Source: Thelephora terrestris (Eukaryota; Basidiomycota; Agaricomycetes; Thelephorales; Thelephoraceae). From it: DNA of 64,000 bases. The notes beneath the pieces are model-generated. The model was not told the DNA's origin and did not search any database. It was given only the letters and a program-made list of their open reading frames with translations. The stretch covers positions 3,410,001 to 3,474,000 of the forward strand of contig WIUZ02000001.1 in assembly GCA_015956445.1 (NCBI GenBank), given 5' to 3'. The translations under genes were made by a program, and so were the position numbers. Shown piece by piece: positions 34,694-44,932 of this stretch. Each line of letters opens with the position of its first letter. The stretch's first letter is position 1.

Positions 34694-37372
34694 ATGGAAA
34701 GTTCCACGGCGGAACCAACGGACATCTCGCGGAATTTAAGCCGTTCCGAGGATACCCTCCTGTTCCCCGCTGCTTTCCCTTGCTTCTCGTCTTTCTCCTG
34801 CCTACTTCTCTTTCCTGCCGCTCTTATCTCAGAGATGGGACGACCTCGATGGACTACGCCCGAACAACTCGCCTTTCTCGAGTCCTTCCTTCACCTGCTC
34901 CCACAAGTTAAAGGGTCTACTGGGCTTACCACGCTGTACTCGCAAGTCTACGACGCCTTCCTGCAGAAGTGGGACCCGGCACCTCTCAAACCAGACCCCA
35001 AGCTATCTCCCGAGGCTCTTGAGGCTGCAGCGAAAACAAGGCTGCGTAGCGTAAGTCTTTTTTTCGATTCTTTATGCTCGTGTACTCACGGACCTTTAGC
35101 GCATCGCCTACTGGTATGGACGCGAGCGACAGGCCGCCATGAAGGGGCTGCCGTACTCGAAACCAGCACCTCGCGTCCTCGACTTATCCGGCAAGTCACG
35201 GCGTAAGAAGTCCCCCTATCAACCTCACCAGGCATTCTCCATCCTACACTGGCGACCAGCGGGCTCCTCACTCCGTGGTGAGGTCGAGGACCTCTGGGCC
35301 CGACGGCTCGAACCTTCTGTGCGCCAAATGCTCAAGCCGTTCCTCAGCGAAACTGCCAAGTCCTCATCCACGACTTCGGAGAAGCTACTATTCCACATGG
35401 CCGTCATGCGCTGGAAGTGCAGCCTCTTGTCTCCGGACGAGCGCGCCGAGCTTAACAGCTGGATCGACCACCAAAAAAATTCAAAGGAGGCGGCTCGAAC
35501 CCTTCCATGGTCAGTGGAAGCCGGCGAACATGGAGACGATCTATTTGCTGAGAACTCTTATGTGCAACGGTTAGTTTCCGCACCCTTTGTTGACAGCGGA
35601 CACTGAGCTCACTATCTTATAGCTCTATCGACAACCTGGCGACCACGGTACAGACGGCCATTGAGGAGATCGAGCGGCAAACTGGCTGGAAGGCGATGGT
35701 CATCCTCGGCGGTCTCGAACCGGGTGCAGGAGGAATTACCAGTCACCTGTAAGCCTCACCACCGTCTCTCGTGCCCCAACCCTTCTAACCCTTGCATAGA
35801 TACGAGACTGGGAAGTCTAGAGATACTGAACAGTCGTTCCGTGAAGCCCACCCTGAAGTTGCGACTGTGCGCACAATGTTTCACGAGTGGCTACGTACAG
35901 TATACAGTATGTAATTTTATTGTCTCTAGAGACTCTTCACTGACTGTTTTACCTCAGGTGATGAGGAGAAAAAGCGACGCTCCTTACAGGGTGCCGTCTC
36001 TCTTCTTTCCATGGCCTCGCCCCCTCTTTTGGACGTAACCGCTATGGGGACCAAAGATGCTGGCTTCTCACTCCCCCTTGCAGACACCAATATTCCAACC
36101 ACTCCCATGCATACCGGTGGCAACCCTCCACCCCACCCTGCAGACACCGACGGTCTAATCACCATGGATATGGAGACCGAAGATGACTCCCCGCCCTACC
36201 TTGCTGGCACGAACGATATGACCACCGCTATGGATACCGAGGATGACACCTCCCTACCCCACCTTGCAAACACAGACAATCCAACCTCTCCCACCGGTGC
36301 GGATGATCAACAAAGCCTCAACCTTCCTGCATCATCCCTACCACAGACTACGGATCCCTCGCCTTTTGACCCCGCCTCCAGAAATATGTCTGAAACCCCA
36401 CTGCGATTACCGTCACCATTCCTCGATGGCTCGAGCTCCAGCTCGCCGTCCACTCCCTCGCCTGCTGCCAATTTGCTGCACGCCACTTCACCCTGCTCCT
36501 CCACACCAGCTGAGACCCCACTTGCCCAGCCGTCCTTGGAAAGTGCAGGGAATGGCGCATTCAACCTGCCTGGTGTTTGCAAGGACTTTCTTTCCGAGAG
36601 TACCCGCGAATACTGGGAATCAGTTCCCGGCGGCGAGAAGTGGGTTGCGATGGTCAAAAGTTATCTGGTGCTCCAAACAATGCCTTCCTCGAATCGTGTA
36701 AGTACTATTCTAAATCATATTCTTCCATAATCAACTGACAGCTATATCTAGCAACTTGTGCGACTCTCTGCAATGTCTCGACCAGATGAGTTACAAACCT
36801 GGCTGAAATCTGGGAAGCGTTCCCTCGACCGGGTCCCCGTCATTACGGATGCCTACCACTACGGAACTCGATGGGCAAAATGGTGGATGGCAGCCCAACC
36901 ACAGGAACGCGATGTACGACAATGGCCACCCCCGAGGAACGCCATCAGCGACGCCGGCTGGCATAGGTTTCCTGCCCATGGAAAAGATGGGCTTTTCATT
37001 GCGGTCATGGCGTTAGCTTGGTGGGCTCCCGCAGTACAATCCCTCGATGAGATTGCATTCTTTGAACAAGGAGTGACTGATCTTCACTGGGTCATTCAGG
37101 AGTTGACATGTGTTAAGAAAACTCGCCAACTCTCACCCTCCTCCACACTGCCGCCTCAGGACGAGCTTGTCAATGTCCATCAACCCGCACCTGCTGCCAG
37201 TCGACCCAAGCCTACCCGCACTTCCAACTCTGTTCTCCGTCCACCAGCCTCGTCTTCCACTCCACGCCCGTCGTCTTCTTGTCCGGTGTCTACTTCGGGG
37301 GTTCATACCCATTCACGTACTGAGGGGAAACGAGTGGTAAAACCGACCTGGAAGGCACAGGCGGCTGGGTAG
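34694..37372 (+). CDS. KDZ-associated accessory protein (SANT/Myb-like N-terminus)
   Basis: Exons 34694-35050, 35100-35569, 35623-35748, 35800-35906, 35958-36697 and 36752-37372 sum to 2,421 nt, or 806 aa, all in phase. The start could instead be the ATG at 34835, directly before GRPRWTTPEQLAFLESFL, a SANT/Myb-like DNA-binding start often seen in basidiomycete transposon proteins. The centre is Pro/Thr/Asp-rich with repeats around DTEDD. The C-terminal module (YWESVPGGEKWVAMVKSYL, then GLFIAVMALAWWAPAVQSLD and VTDLHWVIQEL) is a conserved Agaricomycete pattern without a known function. It ends 121 bp before the right arm. It looks intact and may be a regulator or partner of the transposase. 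Confidence 0.7.
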
Positions 37373-37492
37373 CTTGCTTTTATATACGTATTACCTTTGC
37401 CCTCGCACTTCATCTGTAAGGCAAACGAGTTTCTTGGTCCCGAGTCAATCTATAGATAACACAAAGCCATGTTTTTGATAAATTTTGCGACC

Positions 37493-38712
37493 TCCTGTGA
37501 GAGGTGAATAATACAGTCTTATTTTCTTGCCCCCTTGCCCCGAACTTGAAGAATGAGCGACCGTGGGAGTTTGTCCTCGGCAGTGCGCTGCGTGTCACTT
37601 CCGGCCCAGCAGGATGTGGACTTAAGAGAATTTTCTCTCGTTGCGTCACATGACCTTTGGACTTAGAGATAAAAACCGTGGCCAAGCCGAAAAGCTGCGC
37701 TCCACTCAATTTAGACACTACATTAATAGACGAAATACATTGTAAAGTGAGGTATTTTAAATTACAAGTCCCAGGGCATGATTTTCCGGGGTAATCTACC
37801 CGGGTTGACTAGAAATTCAACCTCGCGCGTTTGGCCAAAAGAACGACGGGATGCAGAGAAAAATGAACGTTATTTGGACGTCCAAGAGCGCCAACGGAAC
37901 GGACGCGATCCCGGATCCCAGTGCACAATTTTCTGGGCCGCCCCACCCGGGATGGCGCGACCTAAACCACCCCCGTTTCGGCTGAAAACCGACGGGATGG
38001 AAAGCCGTTCTTGAGCTCAGCTCACTACCCAAAGGGAAGAGCGAACGCACTGTCGTAGCACCCACAATTTTCATTTTTATTTTCCTGCTGGCGCCAAGCG
38101 CCCGAACCCGGAAAGGGGATATTTTGCAGCGCGCGGCTGCTGGTTTCATTTTTTTCTGTATATACATTTAATAGACATATATGTATCTATACTACAGGTA
38201 ATGCTAGTAATCAAACCCAGGAGGGAGGGACCCGGCAAGGGAGGGAAGCGGGCGGAAGGCGGGAGGATTGATGGCGGAAGGCGGGAGGGGAGGATTGACA
38301 GCGGAGGGATTGATGGCGGAAGGGCGGGAGGATTGATGGAGGGGGCGGGAAATCGACGGGAGGAAGGTGAGGGATTGATGGAAGGTTCCCACGAGTGCTC
38401 CTCCAGGGAATAATCGAGGACGGGACGCCATCAACCGCGAGGGAAGGAGGAGGCACGGAATGTGTCAAAATTGGGTTTGAGGCGCCAGAGGGGATCCGTG
38501 ACATGTCCTGACATGTCCCGATCACGGTTTCGAGACATCCCGGGTCCACCATCACACGCGGTAACATACGAGGGAGTGCGGAATAGTACTATTAGTTGTA
38601 CTATTAGTTTTATTGCAACTAGGGGAGGGTTAAGCTATTTGAGACTGCATTTATTTTACTAAAGCGAACGAAAAGTCCGTAGAAATAGTACAAATCATGT
38701 AAGGACTCCCGG
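37493..38712 (-). repeat. right arm of the KDZ inverted repeat
   Basis: Reverse complement of 26848-28067 over 1,220 bp, without length change. It ends GACTCCCGG at 38712, where the fold-back element begins. Confidence 0.93.
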
Positions 38713-39545
38713 GCCGTGCATCGATTCTTGGTTTTAATTTTCTACGAAGGCAATACCCTGCGTGAAATCACCACACTGGTGGTCATCAAAAGGCTACCCA
38801 TACTCAGGTGTTGGGGGTGCTATAGGTGTCGAATTTCGCCGTAGTCTGGGTGGCCAAATGTCACACCCCGCACTGCACTCGACGTTGTTAGTGTATCTCA
38901 CATCAGTCTCAAGTTACACAGTCTTTATCCCCATAGACCATTATATCCGAGTTACGGCCGCTGCGTTCAAGGGAGAACTGTGGCGCACACCCCTGTTGGG
39001 CGGAGTCTGGGGACCGGCAACCCTCCGCCAAAATTTGATCCCGCGCATGAATTCCCACACACCGAGTTCGTTCCGTAACTTTCGAAGCTAAATTTATCTA
39101 GACTGCCATACACCAGACTCAAATTAAAAACATGTAGCATTCGGGGGTACTGTAGACTTTTATTTCATGGTGTGGTCTTCTGGGAGAGTATCTCGGACGA
39201 CAGAAATTGAGGGTTTTCTGCGAATCTTAGTGATCGAATCGAGCAAGGCGACTCCGCCCAACAGGGGTGTGCGCCACAGTTCTCCCTTGAACGCAGCGGC
39301 CGTAACTCGGATATAATGGTCTATGGGGATAAAGACTGTGTAACTTGAGACTGATGTGAGATACACTAACAACGTCGAGTGCAGTGCGGGGTGTGACATT
39401 TGGCCACCCAGACTACGGTGAAATTCGACACCTATAGCACCCCCAACACCTGAGTATGGGTAGCCTTTTGATGACCACCAGTGTGGTGATTTCACGCAGG
39501 GTATTGCCTTCGTAGAAAATTAAAACCAAGAATCGATGCACGGCC
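38712..39545. mobile_element. 834-bp fold-back (long-TIR MITE-like) element
   Basis: Arms 38712-39007 and 39250-39545 (296 bp each) are reverse complements; paired coordinates sum to 78257, and one mismatch was noted. A 242-bp loop lies between them. The outer ends read GGCCGTGCATCGATTCTTGG. There is no coding content beyond arm-derived frames, so it is non-autonomous. No target duplication is visible. A stretch in its loop (about 39008-39025, GGGGACCGGCAACCC) recurs reversed at about 39675-39693 outside the element. Confidence 0.85.
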
Positions 39546-40352
39546 ACGCCACATATTATTTCCGTGTATCTAATCCGACGCATGCACTTTGGACGGGCTG
39601 GAAAATTGACCAGAGGAAGCCAGAGGACTTCTCACTGGGGAGCCAATTTCAAATGAGCACGCGCAGCCAAGGCGGGTTGCCGGTCCCCACGCGATGCACG
39701 ATTGCCCTTTTCTGAGCGCGCCGCCCAATTTCGGGACAGGGTAAACGCATTTTGATGTATTTTCTTCCTTCAAGCATGGTGTACAGGTAGGCACGACGGA
39801 GTCACACCTCTGCGGGGAACATCAATAGCGGCAACGTGGATCAGACAATTTAAAAACTGACCCGCTTCTTCTGACTGTCAAGGACGATGTGGGTTAGCCG
39901 CGTACTTCGCCGGACGGGGGAAACGAGAACACCGACCGGCAGCGCTCACAGCTCATGGGGATTTGGAGGGCCCAAGGAGTGACCGCGACTGGGAACAAAC
40001 CACGACTGTATATATACGTTGATGAAGGTGGGCGATGGCCGTAATTTGTGAACCATTCTTGGGTCGGCAGGTCACTGGGCAAGCTCCGAGGCTAGGTCGA
40101 GTGGAAGGGACATTACTGTAAACCGTCGAATACGCTCGGACGATCCGCCGGCTGTCGCCCGCGTTGTCCTCGGCGGTTGCGCCTTACGTCCAAGGAGCAC
40201 CATCCCGCGGCACAAGATTTGGGATTTGCTGAGCGCTGCTCGGTCACTTAGCCTATATCGGTAACGGTTACTGATGGATGCATCAGGCGGCCCGGATACC
40301 CAACTACGAGGTTTACTAGTATCCACCACCACCTAACATCCTACCAATATCC
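39546..40352. promoter_or_regulatory. upstream region of the DUF6699 gene
   Basis: No gene is supported. A TATATATA-like box lies near 40009-40016, about 340 bp before the start codon of the DUF6699 gene. The region also holds the reversed GGGTTGCCGGTCCCC stretch shared with the fold-back loop. It marks the edge between the transposon island and the host genes. Confidence 0.45.
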
Positions 40353-41083
40353 ATGAACTGGAACACGCCTGCCGGTTGGGGTCATACCCCTCCCGGTTAT
40401 TCCCAGCCCCAGCCGGCCTACAGTGGATCTTGGCAACAGCCGGCCTGGACCGACCACAAAGAAGGTTTCTTCCACCGTAAGTCTTTTCCCTACAACGCAA
40501 TCCAAAAGTTGCGCCCGAGCTCACAAAATTTGATATCTGGCTTTCCATAGACGATCGTTTCATATCGAACACTCGGAAGCACCCCGAGCTACACCCGATC
40601 CTCGCTGCTGAGACAACGCTCGCACGCGTGGATATCCGGTTCGAGCCCGCTTCTGAGGCGGCCTTCCCAAGTAAAATCTATTACGCCTATCGGCACATAC
40701 ACGCAACGGCCGACCAGGCATCCCACGTTCGCCTAATTTCGAAAGACTTTCCTTGGTCGATCGACATAAAGACCCCTGGACGCCCAGTTACCTGCGATGA
40801 TGTGTGGAACGCGTTGTATACCGCTCTCCAGCAGCCCCTCGCCGATTCGGAATGGGGTGTATTGTCGCACGATTCTTCAAAAGCCAAAAAGGTCCAGAAA
40901 GCCGCCAAGCAGAGGCAATCAGAAATCGATAAAGACAAGGGCGGTCCCAAAAGAGTCGATTGGGTGGCGGACAGCCACATCTTCCGCGGACTCGAGGAGG
41001 ATGACGAGTTTTCTAAAAGAAGGCTAGCTTACGTCGATAGCCAATGCGATGCAACTTTCGTGGTAAAATTGGGAACTTCGTAG
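40353..41083 (+). CDS. DUF6699 domain protein
   Basis: Exons 40353-40476 and 40551-41083 (74-nt intron) sum to 657 nt, or 218 aa. The N-terminus is rich in Pro, Gln, Gly, Trp and Tyr (WNTPAGWGHTPPGY) and probably disordered. The DUF6699 body follows: HPELHPILA, DIRFEPASEAAFPS, HVRLISKDFPWSIDI and RPVTCDDVWNALYTALQQPL, ending with the Trp-Asp motif around RVDWVADSHIF and a closing FVVKLGTS. This domain is widespread and expanded in Agaricomycetes; its function is not known. The gene looks complete. Confidence 0.85.
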
Positions 41084-41240
41084 TTTGTTTCCCGACTGGT
41101 TTTCCGTCCGAGTTCGGGTTAGCATCTGGGGAGGTGGGTTCAAATAAATAGTATTATCGGATGACTTGGGGTACGTGTAATAAGTAAATAAATAGTAGAA
41201 AATACGGCATTAGGAATCGTCTATGTGTCATTATTAGGGT

Positions 41241-43459
41241 CTAAAAGTTTATCATCTGCGAAAGATCTTCCGCGCTGATAGTGGCAGGCGGAATCATGTA
41301 ATGGGCTTCACAGGCCATTCGAAGTCTCTCATCCACGGCTCGCAAGTTTGCGCACAAAGAACTAGGATCGGTAGAGACACCGGAAGGACGGTTGCCCCAC
41401 TGGTTCTTCGCGTGAGACATCACCGCTCCAAATGTTTCCGGTGACAAATCTCCGAGTTCAGTCGGCGGGAATGAATCGACCAGCGCGACCGACCTATCCC
41501 AACAGATCTATTCCGACACGTTGGTCTTCAACACCCGTTGATCATTTCTGCCAATCAGGAATGGTACTCACGCAGATGTACTGATCCATCAGATGGCGAA
41601 GATTCCAAGGAATCTCTTCCGTGAGTTGCGCAAGCATTTGCAAGGATTCTAGACACTTTGTTCTGGAGTCGGGGGCGGTGTTGCTCAACGCCTTGTGTAT
41701 CTCGGCGATCGTAGTCAGAGATATGATCGAGGTGTATCTCAAACAAAGGCTCCTATCGTGATCCTGAACCTGCTCGAACCGTTCCATCAAAGGGAACATT
41801 TGGTCGACAAGGTGAGTGAGTTCAACGAGGATCTTGACCGTCGTGGTGTGCCAAGCGACCGGAACAGTCCCTGTTGAGTCCCGGTCAGTCTTGTTTGTCA
41901 ACCAACTCATTTTCTCGCCGTACCAGAGCTGCCTACTGTGTCCGTCTGTTGGGCTGCGTCCCTGATCAGAAGCATACCCCTGGCCCGCATTACAACTGGA
42001 TCGAGCTGCATGTCTGGGTAGGCGAGCTTAGAAGTTATCTCCGTAAGTGCAAAGTTCCAAAGCCCCAGTCGAGATACTCTCACCGGAAGATGAAAACGGA
42101 ATTCAGTTTCGATTCTCGAGAACTGATTTCCGTTGACCCCATGCACTAAGGAAAGGTACACGTCGATGTACAGGGCCTGGGAGAATAGACAAATCCTTTC
42201 TCGGGCGTCCTGCGTAAGCTGGAATAATCCGGAGTTAATCGCCCCAGGTGTCTGAGTCGGGACAAGGCGCAAGTGGTGCCGATTCACGATATCTCTGACT
42301 GAGTGGAAGTATTGAAGTCCATGGTTCACCCGATTGGCGAAGAAAAATGTCTGGGCAGCTAGGAGGTTGGCTTGGGCACAGGCAAGTGGGTCAACATCCT
42401 CTGTCAGGGTTGTCATAGACTCCAGACAGGCAGTGACCAAGAGCGAGTTCAAGTACAGAAGTCGAAAGTCCAGCTGCATCTCCTGATACAGGTAGCACCC
42501 AAGCATGCTTGAAAGGTGGATGAAGTATTGATGGACGCTGGGATTAGAAAAATCACCCTCCACGATGGCTTCGCCCTTCACAGGTGTCAGCAGGTAGCCC
42601 ATACGGCTACTGTAAGCCATGAAAAATTCGCGCCTGTAAGCATCGGTAAGCACGCGTCAACCCACTTGTCAGCGTCAAACTCACATGGCCGAGGTGAGCT
42701 CATCGAGATTCCTATCGGGTGTCTGGGAGGGGTGACCTTGGAAGGGGTTCGAAGAGAAGAAAACGTCGACAAGCGGGATGCGAGTTATATCGGGTCCTTG
42801 CGCCTGAACTGCTGACAATGTCGGCGCCAGTGGATCCGTCAGGAACACGGCGTCCAGAGCCTCAAACCCTGCTGTAGCGGGGTTGGACTCCTCTGGAGTG
42901 GATGACGGAGAGTTGCTACCACTTTGCGCCGCATCTGCTTGGCCTTTCCTCGAAGGGCTCTTCCGAGGCTGATCGGTATACATGCATTGGTCGACCTTAC
43001 CGATTGCTTGACAGGTACTGCAGTGAGGACGACTGGCGTCACACCGCTTCGGAACCGTGAGTCAGAGGGCTGTGACCGAGATAATTTGATTACCTTCTTC
43101 CTTTGCCTTCGGGCGATGCATGAGATTGCAAATTATATATAATCTCGGCAAGACTTTCCACATACCTGCAAGGAACACAAGCGAGCCCTTTCCTCAAGGT
43201 ACTCTGGTATTGAACCAAATCGCTCGCCGGAGTGTAAGTGCACAAATTAGCGTTGATGCTACGGGCGCAACGTCCGCAAACCGGAGTAGCGCCGTCACAT
43301 TTCTGCCGGGGTGATGAATAGGTTTTCTATGGGAGTGCACTAAGAAGCAGCTCACTCTCTTCTTACGGCTGGGGCGAGATCAGACAGTGTCAACACGGAG
43401 ATGCATCGGGGCAAGGCGACTCACCGGCACGGCGCACAAGTGAAAGTCGTTCCTGCCAT
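41241..43459 (-). CDS. fungal transcription factor with two tandem Zn2Cys6 clusters
   Basis: Starts at 43459. Two Gal4-type binuclear zinc clusters follow one another within about 80 residues: the first begins CAPC-RRKKRK-C (X2, X6, then C-X6-C-X2-C-X8-C), and the second begins CVPC-RQRKKR-C with the same spacing. Each is split by introns that rejoin the pattern in phase. A Ser/Pro-rich linker is followed by a fungal-specific transcription factor middle homology region (41907-42653: HQYFIHLSSMLGCYLYQE, SLLVTACLESMTTL, RICLFSQALYIDVYLSL). The tail continues through 41542-41910 and ends at 41241. It should act in the nucleus as a sequence-specific regulator. Targets cannot be told from sequence. 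It looks intact. Confidence 0.82.
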
Positions 43460-44932
43460 TTTCTAGTAGACTATTCGTTGTGTGGCTGCCAGAAAAAGAG
43501 GCGTGTGGAGGGGGATGTTGTTAATGTCTGCTGAGGAGCCATCGTGGCTTTTATGTCGTTCGGTGGAACGGAAACTTCGAAATATCTCCCGTCCCGAGTT
43601 CCTCTGTTAACATTCCCACGACGTGAACTCCAACGGATCTATCTTTGAGATGACCGAAGGAATTTTGGGCCAAGTCAGATTGCCATAACTGGTGTACTCG
43701 GAAAATGAATACCAATGAATCCGTGGCCGCTGGCCAGCCGGAGGCCTGAGGAGGGAACATCATCGCAGTGGCTGTACAAGCGTCGGCATTCCGCAGATCT
43801 GTATCGGTAAAGTCGATCAAGTCAGCGCTAAGATTTTAAGGGTGGTTGCCCTCCCAATACCTCCCGCCTACTTTTAGTCCCGACCCGACTGGTGAGAATG
43901 AAAAGGTGGCCGGGCCGGGTCTGACTCCTGCTATGGGTTCGAATCATCATCCATGCCTATCATTCGTTGATATTCCTCAATGAAAATGGAGGTGTACTAG
44001 CACCCTGAATGCCGGCGTTCCTCGAGTAACACACCCGGTTAATTTTCCTGAGGTCGCCGGCCGTTTTGGCAACGTATTCTACCTCAGTGCGGTAGCGCAT
44101 CACTCCACATATTAGGATTGAAATCGAACTTGAAACGAACCCTACACATTTACCATACCCGAGCAGGGGTGGACCCCCGATTTTCGGTTAACTTTGCATG
44201 CCGCCGCACCCAGGAGCGCTATCACAGTGTGCGTTGACCCTGACAGAAAAAGTACTGAAATGGACGTGTCTCATGATTTGTGTTTTCTGGGCCGAACAAC
44301 GTCGATAGCGCTTGGTAGATCACAGAGGTATCATATCTGAAGAGATCAACCTGAACCTGTGGGAATGTATCATCTGAGACGCTTCCCACTCTAGCGAGGG
44401 GACCCCAAGGGAGGATTATCCGAGCTGAAGAACGAGCAAGTGGATCTCACGATCGAGCCTGCTTTTTCCCACCATCGCTACTTCAGCGCTGAGGCGTGGA
44501 GTGGGGAGGGCTAACTTGGCGATCTTTAGTCACTATCCACCTTGAAATGAACCAAAGGTTGATGATCACATCGGATTTATTTTGCGGGCGGTACCATCGA
44601 CGTGCCTCGAATAGTTTACTGACGGTTGGACCTCATCTGAGTCCGTTCTGGAACAGCTCACAAAGACGAGCCTTATCGGACAGATCTTGACGCTAGATCA
44701 TGCGGTCCGTTTCGAGGGCGTTTCGTAATCTCGTAATCAGGTGTCCCTTCATGTGTACAGCAGCACCGTGAGTGATTTAAAGTTTACTTCTTCGTCGCGC
44801 CGCCGGGTTAGTGAATGATCCACGGATGATCGATGTCACTGGCCGGCTAACAGTGGGAAAACATAGGGTCGAAAAAGTGGCGACGTGGGAGTGCTACTGG
44901 GCGGCGCGGAGATGTCACTCGTCGCACCTTCA
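43460..44932. other. intergenic stretch, possible tRNA relic inside
   Basis: About 1.5 kb between two minus-strand genes. Only short frames are seen (one of 89 aa at 43551-43820 minus, no motif). A degenerate tRNA-like piece lies near 44068-44140. Nothing else could be supported. Confidence 0.45.
44068..44140 (+). pseudogene. degenerate tRNA-Trp-like sequence or SINE head
   Basis: Contains a D-arm/box A-like stretch (ACCTCAGTGCGGTAGCGC), ACTCCA at the anticodon-loop place as in tRNA-Trp, and a box B-like AAATCGAACTT. The stems do not pair well, so it is not a working tRNA. It could be a decayed tRNA gene or the head of a tRNA-derived short element. Confidence 0.28.

Larger units (their letters stand above)
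26848..38712. mobile_element. KDZ-type DNA transposon with 1.2-kb terminal inverted repeats
   Basis: An 11,865-bp unit bounded by mirrored arms (26848-28067 and 37493-38712; paired coordinates always sum to 65560). It encodes a KDZ (Kyakuja-Dileera-Zisupton) transposase on the minus strand, a viroplasmin-domain protein on the minus strand and an accessory protein on the plus strand. No 8-bp target duplication is seen: the left flank reads GAACTCAT and the right flank GCCGTGCA. The right flank is a fold-back element that begins at the very last base, so the original flank may have been lost or rearranged. The lack of drift between the arms suggests recent movement or gene conversion. Confidence 0.85.

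Noticed and set aside
43930-43950. GGGTTCGAATC word like a tRNA T-arm
   Set aside because: The sequence before it does not provide a D-arm or anticodon stem.
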